A stretch of 64,000 bases of DNA from Nitrosomonas sp. (GTDB taxonomy: Bacteria; Pseudomonadota; Gammaproteobacteria; Burkholderiales; Nitrosomonadaceae). The notes under the pieces are model-generated. The model was not told where the DNA came from, made no database searches, and was given only the letters and a program-made list of their open reading frames with translations. Every line of letters starts with the position of its first letter. The first letter of the stretch is position 1. The position numbers and the translations under genes are program-made. The stretch is from NCBI GenBank assembly GCA_016708955.1, contig JADJES010000006.1, forward strand, positions 1-64,000, given 5' to 3'. Shown one piece after another: positions 49,729 through 59,339 of this stretch.

Positions 49729-51339
49729 TTAATAGTTTGGTTCATACATCAGCGTCTTAACATAGCCAGCCAGATCCTCAGGTAAGTTGGAATCCGTCAA
49801 TCCTTCTTGAACTGCCACCCGGCAGACAGCGACAGCAATCGCATGGGATACTTCGCGCACTCGTGTCAACGCCGGATAAACCGCGCCAGTATGAATTTCC
49901 TGTTGTGAAACGGCGTTTGCCAATACCTCGGCGGCCGCTAAAAACATAGCTTGTGTGACAAGCCGGGATGAACTTGCGTAAATACCCAGGCCTATGCCTG
50001 GAAAAATATAAGCATTATTACCTTGGGCGGGTTTAAATAACTGATTGCCGTACTGCACGGCGTCAAAAGGGCTGCCGCTGGCAAAGATTACTCGCCCATC
50101 ACTCCACTGATAAGCCTGCTCAGCAGTACACTCTGTATGTGAGGTTGGATTCGATAAGGCAATAATGACTGGGCGCTCATTCACTGCGGCCATTCTACGT
50201 ACAATAGCTTCATTAAAAGTTCCGGCAACACCGGTAGCACCGATTAGTACATCAGGTTTGATCTCATCGATAGCATCGACAAAACTGCAAGCGGCATGTT
50301 CATGAGCGAATGCTTTGATGCGCGGTTTGATAGTTTCGTTTGCCGCTGTCACCAATCCTTTTCTATCGATAAACCATAACCTTTTCTGCGCCTGTGTTTT
50401 GCTTAATCCAGCCGCACAGAATGCATCGACCATCAATTCGGCAGTGCCGCTTGCCGCAGAACCGGTACCCAGGAACATGATATTTAGATCGGCAAATTTC
50501 TTTCCGGTAATACGGCATGAGGTATAAATGCCGGCCAATGTCACCGCGGCAGTACCTTGTATATCATCATTAAAACAGCGAACCTGTTCGCCATATCGGT
50601 CTAAAAATTCAAATGCGTGTGGTGTGAGGAAATCCTCAAATTGTATCAATGCATTTGGAAAACGGGATTGCACAGCTTTAACGAATTCATCAACTAGTGA
50701 CCGGTAAGCATCGCCGCTGATACGCGGGTAGGGATAACCTAAATAAAGCGGATCTTCACGTATTGGCAAGTTATTTGTGCCGACATCTAACATGATGGGT
50801 ATGCATTGTGCCGGATGAATACCCGCGCAGGCTACATACAAAGCGACTTTTCCGATGGGGATTCCCATACCATTGGCACCTAAATCCCCCAAACCCAGAA
50901 TTCGCTCCCCATCTGTAACAACAATCACGCGAATATCTTCTTCCGGCCAGTTTCTCAGAATTGTTGCAATTTCGCCACGATCATCAGGGCTAATATAAAA
51001 TCCTTGCGGTTTTCTGAAAATATGTGCAAATTCCTTGCATGCTTCACCGACTGTTGGGGTATAAACTAAAGGCATGATCTCTTCGATATGATCAATCATT
51101 GTTCGATAAAAAAGCCGCTGATTGCGTTCTAGCAGTGCATTGAGAAAAATATATTTTTCAATCGCAGTGGTTTTGCAACGCATGCTCCCTAAAACGCGTT
51201 CTATTTGTTTATTGATGCTTGCAACATCATAAGGAAGGAGTCCTCGCAAACCAAAGTGTTTGCGTTCTTCACGCGTGAATGCAGTTGATTTGGTGAGTGC
51301 CGGATCATCCAGCAGCGCTTTTCCATATAAATTTTTCAT
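49729..51339 (-). CDS. maeA: NAD(P)-dependent malic enzyme
   Basis: The 536-residue enzyme has YTPTVGEACKEF, the malic enzyme signature near FNDDIQGTAAVTLAG and the NAD site FLGTGSAASGTAEL. It decarboxylates malate to pyruvate. ATG 51339 is preferred because GAGG lies 11 bases upstream; an in-frame TTG at 51348 is too close. It is convergent with serB. Confidence 0.93.
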   Translation of the reverse strand: MKNLYGKALLDDPALTKSTAFTREERKHFGLRGLLPYDVASINKQIERVLGSMRCKTTAIEKYIFLNALLERNQRLFYRTMIDHIEEIMPLVYTPTVGEACKEFAHIFRKPQGFYISPDDRGEIATILRNWPEEDIRVIVVTDGERILGLGDLGANGMGIPIGKVALYVACAGIHPAQCIPIMLDVGTNNLPIREDPLYLGYPYPRISGDAYRSLVDEFVKAVQSRFPNALIQFEDFLTPHAFEFLDRYGEQVRCFNDDIQGTAAVTLAGIYTSCRITGKKFADLNIMFLGTGSAASGTAELMVDAFCAAGLSKTQAQKRLWFIDRKGLVTAANETIKPRIKAFAHEHAACSFVDAIDEIKPDVLIGATGVAGTFNEAIVRRMAAVNERPVIIALSNPTSHTECTAEQAYQWSDGRVIFASGSPFDAVQYGNQLFKPAQGNNAYIFPGIGLGIYASSSRLVTQAMFLAAAEVLANAVSQQEIHTGAVYPALTRVREVSHAIAVAVCRVAVQEGLTDSNLPEDLAGYVKTLMYEPNY

Positions 51340-51570
51340 GTTAATCAATGCCTCTAGAATAACGGATGGGTCTTGTAATTAACGATACGAAACAAAGTTG
51401 CTTAATTTAATTCTGAGTTGGACAATCCAGACAACCAAAGATAAACTTATTTGTCTCAATAGAAAACACTTTCGGTCGTATTTGTAATCCATAGACTCTA
51501 GTTTTTATCTACATTGAGCTGATCATTTAACTAGTAACGATTTTTTATCCAGAGATAACTTGAAAAAATT

Positions 51571-51996
51571 ATGAGTCAATCACCATTTCCTATACCCGAT
51601 CCAAGCTTATACACTGAAGAAGAAATAGCACAACTGGTTCATACCTTTTATGCAAAAGCCAGAAGAGATCCTGCGCTGGGTCCTATTTTTGAAGCGCATG
51701 TGATCGATTGGGATGCGCATTTTGTGCAAATGATCAATTTTTGGTCTGCCCAGTTACGTGGCACCAGCCGATTCCGCGGCGCACCTATGCCAAAACATAT
51801 TGCACTTCCTGAGCTCACCGCTGAGTTATTTGAACGTTGGCTTCAACTTTTCCGGCAAACAACCGAAGAACTAAGTAATCCGAGTTTACAGCAACATGCC
51901 AATGTAATTGCCTCATTTATTGCAAGCAGGTTGTGGCAGGGTTATCAAATGAGCAATTACCCGGACAAACAGCCCGTAGCGTTGCATATCGCATAA
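51571..51996 (+). CDS. Group III truncated haemoglobin
   Basis: The 141-residue protein fits group III truncated globins: YTEEEIAQLVHTFYAKAR, PIFEAHVIDWDAHFVQMINFW, and proximal His in PMPKHIALP. Such proteins bind O2 or NO. The next gene overlaps or follows closely, and encodes a sensor diguanylate cyclase. A role in nitric-oxide handling would suit an ammonia oxidiser, but this is inference. Confidence 0.9.
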   Translation: MSQSPFPIPDPSLYTEEEIAQLVHTFYAKARRDPALGPIFEAHVIDWDAHFVQMINFWSAQLRGTSRFRGAPMPKHIALPELTAELFERWLQLFRQTTEELSNPSLQQHANVIASFIASRLWQGYQMSNYPDKQPVALHIA

Positions 51997-52022
51997 CCTT
52001 TTATAGTCCTTATCAAAATATA

Positions 52023-53684
52023 TTGAAAAGTATAAAAAGTAAAATTATCGTTTTTTCAATGCTAGCCACGCTGATTCCTTCACTGGGATTGGGTATATTA
52101 TCGTTTCAGCAGAATGAAACGATGATCAGTGAGAATGTAACCCGAGAGTTGCGTGCCTTGGCTAATTATGCCAACCGGGAATTAGATTTATGGATTAAAG
52201 AGCAAATTCTCATTGTTCGTGAACTCGCGACGTCTAAAATTCTTATTGAAGGACTGTCTTCAGGATCTCAGCCTCAGAAAAATAAATTCATCAAACAGCA
52301 AAAAGTATTAGAGATCTATTTGAAGTCTGTGCATAAGCGATTGGAAACAGTATTGGAATTAACGTTAGTCGATGCAGAAGGAGAAATAATTGCCAGCAAC
52401 GTGGATTCACCTTTTCCAGTGGCACTTTCTCAAAATTGGCCGCAAGATGCATCCATTCAAGGGGATGTTGTTGGGCCGCCGCAATGGAATGCGAATTATG
52501 CAACGGCGATACTGAGTATTTCGGTTCCTGTGTTATCGGTGGATGATTTTATCTTAGGCGCACTAATTGTAACGTTTGATTTACGTAATATTCAGCCAAG
52601 TTTAAAAGATAAAGTAAAGTCACCGCCTGGTGATGTACTTCTATTAGATAAAGATGGAGTGATCATGTTGGCCAGTGATGTTTCGATTATCAATACAGAT
52701 ACTCCAACATCGCTTGAACCTGGTGCATTAAGACGATTGCAGGATAACCCAGGGGAACTTGAAGTATTTCATGGACCCCGGCAAGAAAATGTAGTGGGTT
52801 TGGCTTATATGTCCGAGAAACCGCCTATAACAATAATCGCCAACAGAAGTCATAAATTGATTTATGCGGCTTGGGAGCAGCAACGTGATCTTTACATTGG
52901 TCTGATCAGTATCATTATCTTTGTCGTTACTACAATCGCTTTTCGGATGAGCCATGCCATTGTGGCTCCTTTACAAAAATTAATTGATGCGACTGAGAAG
53001 ATTGTAAAGGGCGATCTTAACGTTGAATTAACTAATACACGGCGTGATGAGCTTGGCCAATTGACGCGCATGTTTAACCAGATGACCGGAAAGTTGCGTC
53101 AGAGTCAAGCTGAAATTACTGCGGCCAGTGTTGCCATGCAGCAAAAAAATCAGCTATTGGAAACGCTATCGGCAACTGATAGTCTGACTGGGCTATATAA
53201 TCGCAGCAAGCTGAACTCGATTATTAGCGAGCAATTGGCTCGATATGAACGGACACGGCGCCCTTTTGCTGTACTCATGATTGATGTCGACAATTTCAAG
53301 ACACTCAATGACAGTCTCGGTCATGTTGTCGGTGATGAGGTGATAGCTGCGATAGCAAAAAATATTTCACAATGCATTCGCAATGTTGATTTTGCCGCGC
53401 GTTATGGTGGTGACGAGTTTGTGATCATTTTAACTGAAGCGAATGTCGATGAAGCGATGAAGACAGCGGAGCGTATCCGAACGCATGTGGCCGATGTGTA
53501 CTGCAGTACATTAGATAAAATACTCCAAGTGACACTCAGTATTGGAGTTATTCAAAGTGAGTCTCAGGATAAATCCGTAACTTCTCTGCTTTCCAGGGTC
53601 GACAGTGCGCTGTATGAAGCCAAGCATGCTGGACGCGACCAAGTTTATTGCATGCAACCACCACAGTCCAATGGCACAATATAA
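52023..53684 (+). CDS. Membrane sensor diguanylate cyclase (dCache-HAMP-GGDEF)
   Basis: The longest frame opens at GTG 51933 inside the haemoglobin gene; I prefer TTG 52023 (LKSIKSKIIVFSMLA), directly before the first membrane helix. That gives about 553 residues. A periplasmic dCache region (about 40-280) is followed by the second helix (about 282-302). HAMP (QKLIDATEKIVKGDLNVEL) and a GGDEF domain with active site RYGGDEFVII complete the protein. It senses an outside signal and makes c-di-GMP. Confidence 0.92.
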   Translation: MKSIKSKIIVFSMLATLIPSLGLGILSFQQNETMISENVTRELRALANYANRELDLWIKEQILIVRELATSKILIEGLSSGSQPQKNKFIKQQKVLEIYLKSVHKRLETVLELTLVDAEGEIIASNVDSPFPVALSQNWPQDASIQGDVVGPPQWNANYATAILSISVPVLSVDDFILGALIVTFDLRNIQPSLKDKVKSPPGDVLLLDKDGVIMLASDVSIINTDTPTSLEPGALRRLQDNPGELEVFHGPRQENVVGLAYMSEKPPITIIANRSHKLIYAAWEQQRDLYIGLISIIIFVVTTIAFRMSHAIVAPLQKLIDATEKIVKGDLNVELTNTRRDELGQLTRMFNQMTGKLRQSQAEITAASVAMQQKNQLLETLSATDSLTGLYNRSKLNSIISEQLARYERTRRPFAVLMIDVDNFKTLNDSLGHVVGDEVIAAIAKNISQCIRNVDFAARYGGDEFVIILTEANVDEAMKTAERIRTHVADVYCSTLDKILQVTLSIGVIQSESQDKSVTSLLSRVDSALYEAKHAGRDQVYCMQPPQSNGTI

Positions 53685-53703
53685 GTGCAGTTATGAACTG
53701 TGG

Positions 53704-54486
53704 TTATTCCTCTATTTCAAGCGATGTGCTAAGAATCCAACCTTGATTGCCTTCAGTCTGAACTCGAAGCCACGGACCAAGACCGGCATTCGCTGTCAAT
53801 GTCGCATCTTTTTTCAGGGTACCTAATATTGGCGAACGGGTATTGGGTTCTTTGCGCAAATTGACATTTACCTTGGCGCGTAATTTTATCGGCGTATGAA
53901 ATACGAGCAGGGAATTATTTTCAATGGATGTTCTCTTGCGATCAGAGTTAGTTATCAAACTAATCAGATGCTTGGCTTGTGAAATATGATTCATTGCCTG
54001 GGCATATTGATCTTTTTCATAAAATATAGATGCAGTTTCCACTAAATGTTGTGCCTGGATCTGCAATATTTGATCCGCTGTAGAAATTTTAACTTGTTTC
54101 AGGTGCTCTAAAGCCACTTCGATTTCTGCAATTGCAGAGGCTGTGCTTGGTTTCGTAGCTAATCTATGTAGTTTTACCTGTGCGCGAGTGGCTTCTTTAT
54201 TGACTTCTCGTAGTACCTGCGCTTGACTTTGTTGACGTATTTGCTGACTTTTAATCAATTCATCTTTTTCAGCAATCATTTTCTCCAAGCGTACGATCTC
54301 ATTCTTCAAGCCTTCATCCTGGGATACTGTCACCGGTATTGGTTCAGTAATTTGAATGGGAGTTGGTTCCTGCGAAACACACCCTGCCAAATTCAGTGCA
54401 AATAAGCAAAATATCAATTGATTCAATGACACGATAGAAATTTTTAGTGGATAAAATGATATGGCTTGCAACAATAAATTTTTCAT
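53704..54486 (-). CDS. Lipoprotein with coiled coil and SH3b domain
   Basis: From ATG 54486 the protein has 260 residues. A signal peptide ends in lipobox LAGC (about residue 36). A coiled coil (NEIVRLEKMIAEKDELIKS to about 120) and a helical pair follow, then a C-terminal SH3b domain (VNVNLRKEPNTRSPILGTLK, about 202-255). SH3b domains often bind peptidoglycan. An earlier ATG at 54519 lacks a ribosome site. Confidence 0.82.
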   Translation of the reverse strand: MKNLLLQAISFYPLKISIVSLNQLIFCLFALNLAGCVSQEPTPIQITEPIPVTVSQDEGLKNEIVRLEKMIAEKDELIKSQQIRQQSQAQVLREVNKEATRAQVKLHRLATKPSTASAIAEIEVALEHLKQVKISTADQILQIQAQHLVETASIFYEKDQYAQAMNHISQAKHLISLITNSDRKRTSIENNSLLVFHTPIKLRAKVNVNLRKEPNTRSPILGTLKKDATLTANAGLGPWLRVQTEGNQGWILSTSLEIEE

Positions 54487-54519
54487 TTTGTTATTCTCTA
54501 ACCTTGGGCAATTCTGCAT

Positions 54520-54922
54520 ATTGTTTTTCGGGTAGTATTTCTCAGTATATTCGTATCGGCGTATAAAATTGAAATGTTAGATTGGGTTGATTTTAATGAG
54601 ATCATCAATGAAAAAAATTTTCATTGAATCTTTTATAATCCGATTAATTAAGTTGAAAAACAGAGAAGGTTGAAAAAAACAAAATGTACTCAAGAATTAT
54701 TTAATTTTCTAAACAATTAAGCGACGCGTAAATATTGTGAACTTGGAGGTTGTATTAGATGATAAATCAATTCATTATTATCGTAGTAATGATTTGTAGG
54801 AATTATTGTAATTTTTCTATCATACTCGACAGTATTGGACAAAGATATGTCAATTTGAAGTCTGCTAAGAGATTTTTTTATTTCAACGAAGTTCTTGAAC
54901 ACATTATTTATGTGAGGGTGCC
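54520..54922. other. 403-bp divergent gap
   Basis: AT-rich sequence between the lipoprotein gene and the universal stress protein gene, holding both promoters. No gene, repeat or terminator is supported. Confidence 0.5.
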
Positions 54923-55369
54923 ATGTATCAGCGAATTTTAGTACCAGTTGACGGCAGTGCAACTTCTGAACGGGCTTTGGATGAAGCCATTAAATTTGCA
55001 CAACAGCAAAATGCCCAGGTGGAAGTGATACATGTATTAGAAGATATCTGGTATTTCGACAATGAGGATTATCTAAACTATGCGGAGCTAATCCAATCCA
55101 TGAGAGGAATTGGTGAAAAAATACTGGCACAAGCGCAAAAGAAACTTAAACAGGCCGGAGTCGCAGCCGAAATAAAATTGCTTGAAACGCAGGGGGAACG
55201 TATTGCCAGCGTTATTGCTACGGAAGCTAAGAATAATCGGGCAGATTTGATCATTATCGGAACGCATGGCCGATCTGGTTTTAGCCGTATGTTAATGGGT
55301 AGTATTGCGGAAGGCGTGGTACGAACAGCGCATATTCCGATTCTTCTGATTCGTGGAGTTGATGTTTGA
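54923..55369 (+). CDS. Universal stress protein, UspA family
   Basis: The 148-residue protein begins YQRILVPVDGSATSERAL and ends with the ATP-binding pattern GTHGRSGFSRMLMGSIAEGV. It is an ATP-binding Usp of the UspFG/MJ0577 type. It is probably monocistronic. Confidence 0.93.
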   Translation: MYQRILVPVDGSATSERALDEAIKFAQQQNAQVEVIHVLEDIWYFDNEDYLNYAELIQSMRGIGEKILAQAQKKLKQAGVAAEIKLLETQGERIASVIATEAKNNRADLIIIGTHGRSGFSRMLMGSIAEGVVRTAHIPILLIRGVDV

Positions 55370-55459
55370 TAATGCCTTGATGTACAAAGACCGTTATGAC
55401 CTAATGAGGCAATGTATTCGAGATTAAATAGTTAATTCTTTTAATAATCAAATTAGAAT

Positions 55460-56242
55460 ATGGAAAATTATGAAGCGCTATTAGCAACTATTGCATTAAT
55501 GATGGGTGCTTCCTGGGCAAGTGGTATCAATCTGTATGCTGTTCTGCTGGTGTTAGGCTGGGGGGGCTCATCAGGTCATATCGATTTGCCAGCTGAATTA
55601 TCGATATTAGAAGATCCATTGGTGATTGCGGCAGCCGGTGTTATGTATTTCATAGAATTTTTTATGGATAAGATACCTGGTATGGATTCCGTGTGGGATT
55701 CCATTCAAACCTTTGTTCGTATTCCGGCTGGTGCCATGCTGGCAGTGGGTGCAGTTGGCGATGTGACGCCAGCGCTGGAGATTGCAGCAGGTATTCTGGG
55801 AGGTGGCGTAGCTGCAACGAGCCACGCGACCAAGACAGGTACGCGGTTGTTGATTAATACATCCCCCGAGCCATTTACGAATTGGTCGGCCTCCATTGGA
55901 GGCGATTTGCTAGTGCTCTCAGGAATGTGGGCAGCATTAAAACATCCGGAGATCTTCCTTGTTTTGTTTATTTTTTTCCTTGGTTTTTCGATTTGGTTTT
56001 TACCAAAATTATGGCTTCTAATTAAAATATTACTCTCGAAAACTGGAAAATTTCTCGGATTAACAAAAGCACCAACTTTTGTACCCAATGAACCGGGTTC
56101 TTGTATCCCCAAGGCAGAATCGCAGTTACATGATCAAATTACAGCACTAGAGCGCTTGGAGCAATTAAGAGACAAAGGCATACTTACGGAACAGGAACTT
56201 GAACAGCAGAAAAATAGTATTCTTAAAGGAAACGTTCAATAG
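55460..56242 (+). CDS. DUF4126 membrane protein with a C-terminal SHOCT domain
   Basis: The 260-residue protein has several hydrophobic segments in residues 1-190, with ASGINLYAVLLVLGW and the DUF4126 pattern KIPGMDSVWDSIQTFVRIPA. The C-terminal LERLEQLRDKGILTEQELEQ (about 231-250) is a SHOCT motif, seen in many unrelated bacterial membrane proteins. The role is unknown. Confidence 0.88.
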   Translation: MENYEALLATIALMMGASWASGINLYAVLLVLGWGGSSGHIDLPAELSILEDPLVIAAAGVMYFIEFFMDKIPGMDSVWDSIQTFVRIPAGAMLAVGAVGDVTPALEIAAGILGGGVAATSHATKTGTRLLINTSPEPFTNWSASIGGDLLVLSGMWAALKHPEIFLVLFIFFLGFSIWFLPKLWLLIKILLSKTGKFLGLTKAPTFVPNEPGSCIPKAESQLHDQITALERLEQLRDKGILTEQELEQQKNSILKGNVQ

Positions 56243-56338
56243 GCTAATTTTGCCGTTAAGTTTGACTTTCCAAAATATCGTAATTCTTTCGCTTTTGGTT
56301 AAAGTAACCAATCGCTAACGTCATCTCCTTAGAATGCT

Positions 56339-57475
56339 ATGCAACGCCGGTGGGATATTTTTTGTACGATTATCGATAACTTTGGTGACATTGGCGTGTG
56401 TTGGCGTCTGGCACGGCAGTTAACACAGGATCATCATCAAGCGGTACGGCTTTGGGTTGACGATCTGACCAGCTTTTCTTGTATAGCACCGGATGTTAAT
56501 CCAGAGATTCAACGACAAGTAGTGCAGGGCATTGAAATCTGTCATTGGCAATGCATGTCCGCCGAAATTATGCCAGCTGAAGTTGTGATCGAAGCATTCG
56601 CTTGTGAATTGCCTGATGTTTATGTGGCGGCGTTGTTACAAAGAAAAAAACAACCGGTCTGGATTAATCTGGAATATCTCAGCGCTGAGCCTTGGGTGAC
56701 GCAATGTCATGGCTTGCCATCGCCACATCCACGCTTTCCTTTGATCAAAACATTCTTTTTCCCTGGTTTTGTGCAAGGTACTGGCGGGTTATTGCGCGAA
56801 AAGAATTTAATCGCGCAAAGAAGTGCTTTTAGCACAACAGCAGAGTGTGCATTTTTACAGCGTAAAGGTTTGTTAGCGCGAAAACCGGGTGAGATACGAA
56901 TTTCACTGTTTTGTTATGACACTGCGCCGGTTACTAAACTTATTCGAATATTGTCTGAATCTTCAAAGCCGGCTTTGTTAATTGTGCCAGAGGGGAGTGT
57001 GGCTGGAAGCATAGCATCTCTACTAAACAATTCATCATCACAGACCGGGAAGTTGATTCAGCATGGGCAATTAACCGTGCAGATTATTCCATTTATGGAG
57101 CAGACTGATTATGACCGGTTACTTTGGAGTTGTGATTTTAATTTTGTGCGCGGTGAAGATTCCTTTGTGCGCGCCCAATGGGCAGGCAGTCCATTTATCT
57201 GGAATATTTACCCTCAAACAGAAGGTGCGCATTGGATGAAGTTGGATGCGTTTCTTGATCTATATACCGCAAATATGCCTGAAGATATGGCAGATGCAGT
57301 TCGTGAGATAGGGGCCTGCTGGAATGGCAGGTACGAGATAAACAGCACTATCTGGTTGAACTTCTTATTTTTTCGAGAATCTATTACGCAACACAATAAG
57401 AGCTGGGTTAGACAATTATTGGAACAAGTTGATTTAGCATCCAGTCTGGTGCAGTTTGCTGAAAATCGGCTATAA
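56339..57475 (+). CDS. earP: EarP, EF-P arginine rhamnosyltransferase
   Basis: The 378-residue protein starts RRWDIFCTIIDNFGDIGVCW, the conserved EarP opening. The C-terminal NFVRGEDSFVRAQWAGSPF carries the active-site region, and WNIYPQTEGAHW follows. It transfers rhamnose from dTDP-rhamnose to Arg32 of EF-P. It lies 78 bp before efp, the classical pair. Confidence 0.96.
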   Translation: MQRRWDIFCTIIDNFGDIGVCWRLARQLTQDHHQAVRLWVDDLTSFSCIAPDVNPEIQRQVVQGIEICHWQCMSAEIMPAEVVIEAFACELPDVYVAALLQRKKQPVWINLEYLSAEPWVTQCHGLPSPHPRFPLIKTFFFPGFVQGTGGLLREKNLIAQRSAFSTTAECAFLQRKGLLARKPGEIRISLFCYDTAPVTKLIRILSESSKPALLIVPEGSVAGSIASLLNNSSSQTGKLIQHGQLTVQIIPFMEQTDYDRLLWSCDFNFVRGEDSFVRAQWAGSPFIWNIYPQTEGAHWMKLDAFLDLYTANMPEDMADAVREIGACWNGRYEINSTIWLNFLFFRESITQHNKSWVRQLLEQVDLASSLVQFAENRL

Positions 57476-57553
57476 TTTATCGTTTATGAATTTGATGTTT
57501 GCTGCTTTAAAACAACATCAATCTTGCTTATAACTTAATTTTGGAATTGAAAT

Positions 57554-58117
57554 ATGAAAACGGCAATGGAACTACGCTCAGGTAATGTCGTGATGGTTGG
57601 TAATGATCCCATGGTTGTGCAGCGGGCAGAATTTACCAAGTCTGGCCGTAATGCATCTGTGGTTAAAATGAAACTAAAAAATTTGTTTTCCAGCACCACG
57701 ATGGAGACCGTATATAAAGCAGATGAAAAATTCGATTTGGTTGTTCTTGATCGAAAGGAGTGTACCTATAGCTATTTTGCAGACCCGCTATACGTTTTTA
57801 TGGATGCCGACTATAACCAGGTTGAAGTGGAAGCTGACAACATGCCGGATGTTTTGAATTATCTGATCGATGGTATGGAAGATGTTTGTCAGGTAACTTT
57901 TTATGAGGATAAAGCCATATCCGTTGAATTACCTAACACGATTGTGCGCGAAGTTGAATACACCGAACCCGCAGTAAGAGGAGATACAACGGGTAAGATC
58001 ATGAAGCCAGCACGTTTGGTTGGGACAGGGTTTGAGATTCCAGTAGCTGCTTTTGTAGAAATTGGTGACAAAATTGAAATTGATCCACACAACAATGAAT
58101 TCAGAAAGCGTGTTTGA
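57554..58117 (+). CDS. efp: EF-P, elongation factor P with Arg32
   Basis: The 187-residue protein has the EarP-type loop TKSGRNASVV, with arginine at position 32 where lysine would be modified in the EpmA type. EF-P relieves ribosome stalling at polyproline. The partner earP is directly upstream. Confidence 0.97.
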   Translation: MKTAMELRSGNVVMVGNDPMVVQRAEFTKSGRNASVVKMKLKNLFSSTTMETVYKADEKFDLVVLDRKECTYSYFADPLYVFMDADYNQVEVEADNMPDVLNYLIDGMEDVCQVTFYEDKAISVELPNTIVREVEYTEPAVRGDTTGKIMKPARLVGTGFEIPVAAFVEIGDKIEIDPHNNEFRKRV

Positions 58118-58131
58118 TGTATGATCGAATT

Positions 58132-58159
58132 AGAAAAGGTGGCGTTAGCCAACTTTTCT
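58132..58159. terminator. Hairpin between convergent efp and nfu-like gene
   Basis: AGAAAAGGTGGC pairs with GCCAACTTTTCT with one mismatch around a 4-base loop. The T-run is short, so termination may be partial. It lies between the two convergent stops. Confidence 0.6.
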
Positions 58160-58168
58160 ATTGGATTG

Positions 58169-58744
58169 TCAGCTGGCAATCACTTGTATATCTGGTTCGA
58201 TGGTTTTTAACATATTCTCAATCCCCCTCAGCGTACCGGAAATAGAACTGGGGCAAGTGCCACAAGCGCCCTGGTAGTGGATACGCAAGGTATTGCCTTC
58301 GAGCCCTAAAATATGTAAATCACCGCCATCGTGTTGCAGGTACGGTCGTACTTCCTCATCCAGTAAGACATTGATTTTTTCCAGGCGCAACTGATCTTCA
58401 GGACTTAAATCAGCGAGTACATTGCTGGCAGCGGATATCGTTTCGGCAGACTGTGCCGAGGCGGCGGGTGCTGCCCGGATAGGGTCGGCAATTTCACGTG
58501 CCAAGTCTTGCCAATTAGCCTCTCCATCTTGGGTAACCGTAATCCAATGATCGATATAAAAAACATTTGTAACATGATCGATATCGAATAATGCGGCAGC
58601 TAGGGAATCATCTTTGGCGGCTTCAGCATTATCGTACGATCGCGCAATCCCCCAGGTCAGTGGTTCTTTGAGTATGAATTTCAAAGCATTTTTATTAGGT
58701 GTTCCTTCGATATCAGCAATTTTTGGCATTTTAGTTTTTATCAA
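58169..58744 (-). CDS. NifU-type (Nfu) iron-sulfur carrier
   Basis: The 191-residue protein has an N-terminal Nfu_N domain (about 8-90) and a C-terminal NifU domain with RPYLQHDGGDLHILGLEG and the cluster-binding CxxC in GACGTCPSS. It delivers iron-sulfur clusters to target enzymes. It lies downstream of sufU with a 112-bp gap. Confidence 0.92.
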   Translation of the reverse strand: MIKTKMPKIADIEGTPNKNALKFILKEPLTWGIARSYDNAEAAKDDSLAAALFDIDHVTNVFYIDHWITVTQDGEANWQDLAREIADPIRAAPAASAQSAETISAASNVLADLSPEDQLRLEKINVLLDEEVRPYLQHDGGDLHILGLEGNTLRIHYQGACGTCPSSISGTLRGIENMLKTIEPDIQVIAS

Positions 58745-58856
58745 TACTGAGTATGCAATTGTTATTCAGAAAAATTGTTTAGGCATATAAGGATTGCGGC
58801 AGAGTAAAATTGAATCAACGTATATGTGATCTAACTTTGCGTGCTACTAAATCAAA

Positions 58857-59339
58857 CTAGGATTTACTCGAAACCGCATGCGCTGAATCATGATTTGCTT
58901 CAGTTGATGTGCTGGCGACCGAGTTGAGCGCGGCATGCAGGGTATGCCACGGTAAGATTGCACATTTAACGCGTGTTGGCAGATCACGTATACCCGAGAA
59001 AACCGTCAAGCGTCCAAGGTGATGCGGGTGAGTAGTATCCAATTTCCCAGTCGCTAATTCACGAAACTCATGAATGAGTGTTTCTGCATCTAAACGAGAT
59101 TTTCCCTTAACAGCTGCTGTCATCATCGAGGCGGAAGCCTTGCAAATTGCGCAGGACTCACCTTGAAAAGCAATGTCAGTGATCTGATCATTCTCTAGTT
59201 GAAGTGTAATATCCAAACGATCGCCACATAAGGGATTGTGGCCAACTGCCTGATGGTTAGCGTGATCCAGTTTGCCATAATTACGTGGCTTTCTGTTATG
59301 GTCAAGTATGACTTCCTGATACAGTGAGTTGGTGTGCAT
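58857..59339 (-). CDS. sufU: SufU, iron-sulfur scaffold or sulfur transfer protein
   Basis: The 160-residue protein has the three conserved cysteines in NPLCGD, GESCAICKAS and RVKCAILPWHTL. SufU accepts sulfur from SufS. Its start overlaps the sufS stop (1 bp). The C-terminal tail is serine rich. Confidence 0.93.
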   Translation of the reverse strand: MHTNSLYQEVILDHNRKPRNYGKLDHANHQAVGHNPLCGDRLDITLQLENDQITDIAFQGESCAICKASASMMTAAVKGKSRLDAETLIHEFRELATGKLDTTHPHHLGRLTVFSGIRDLPTRVKCAILPWHTLHAALNSVASTSTEANHDSAHAVSSKS

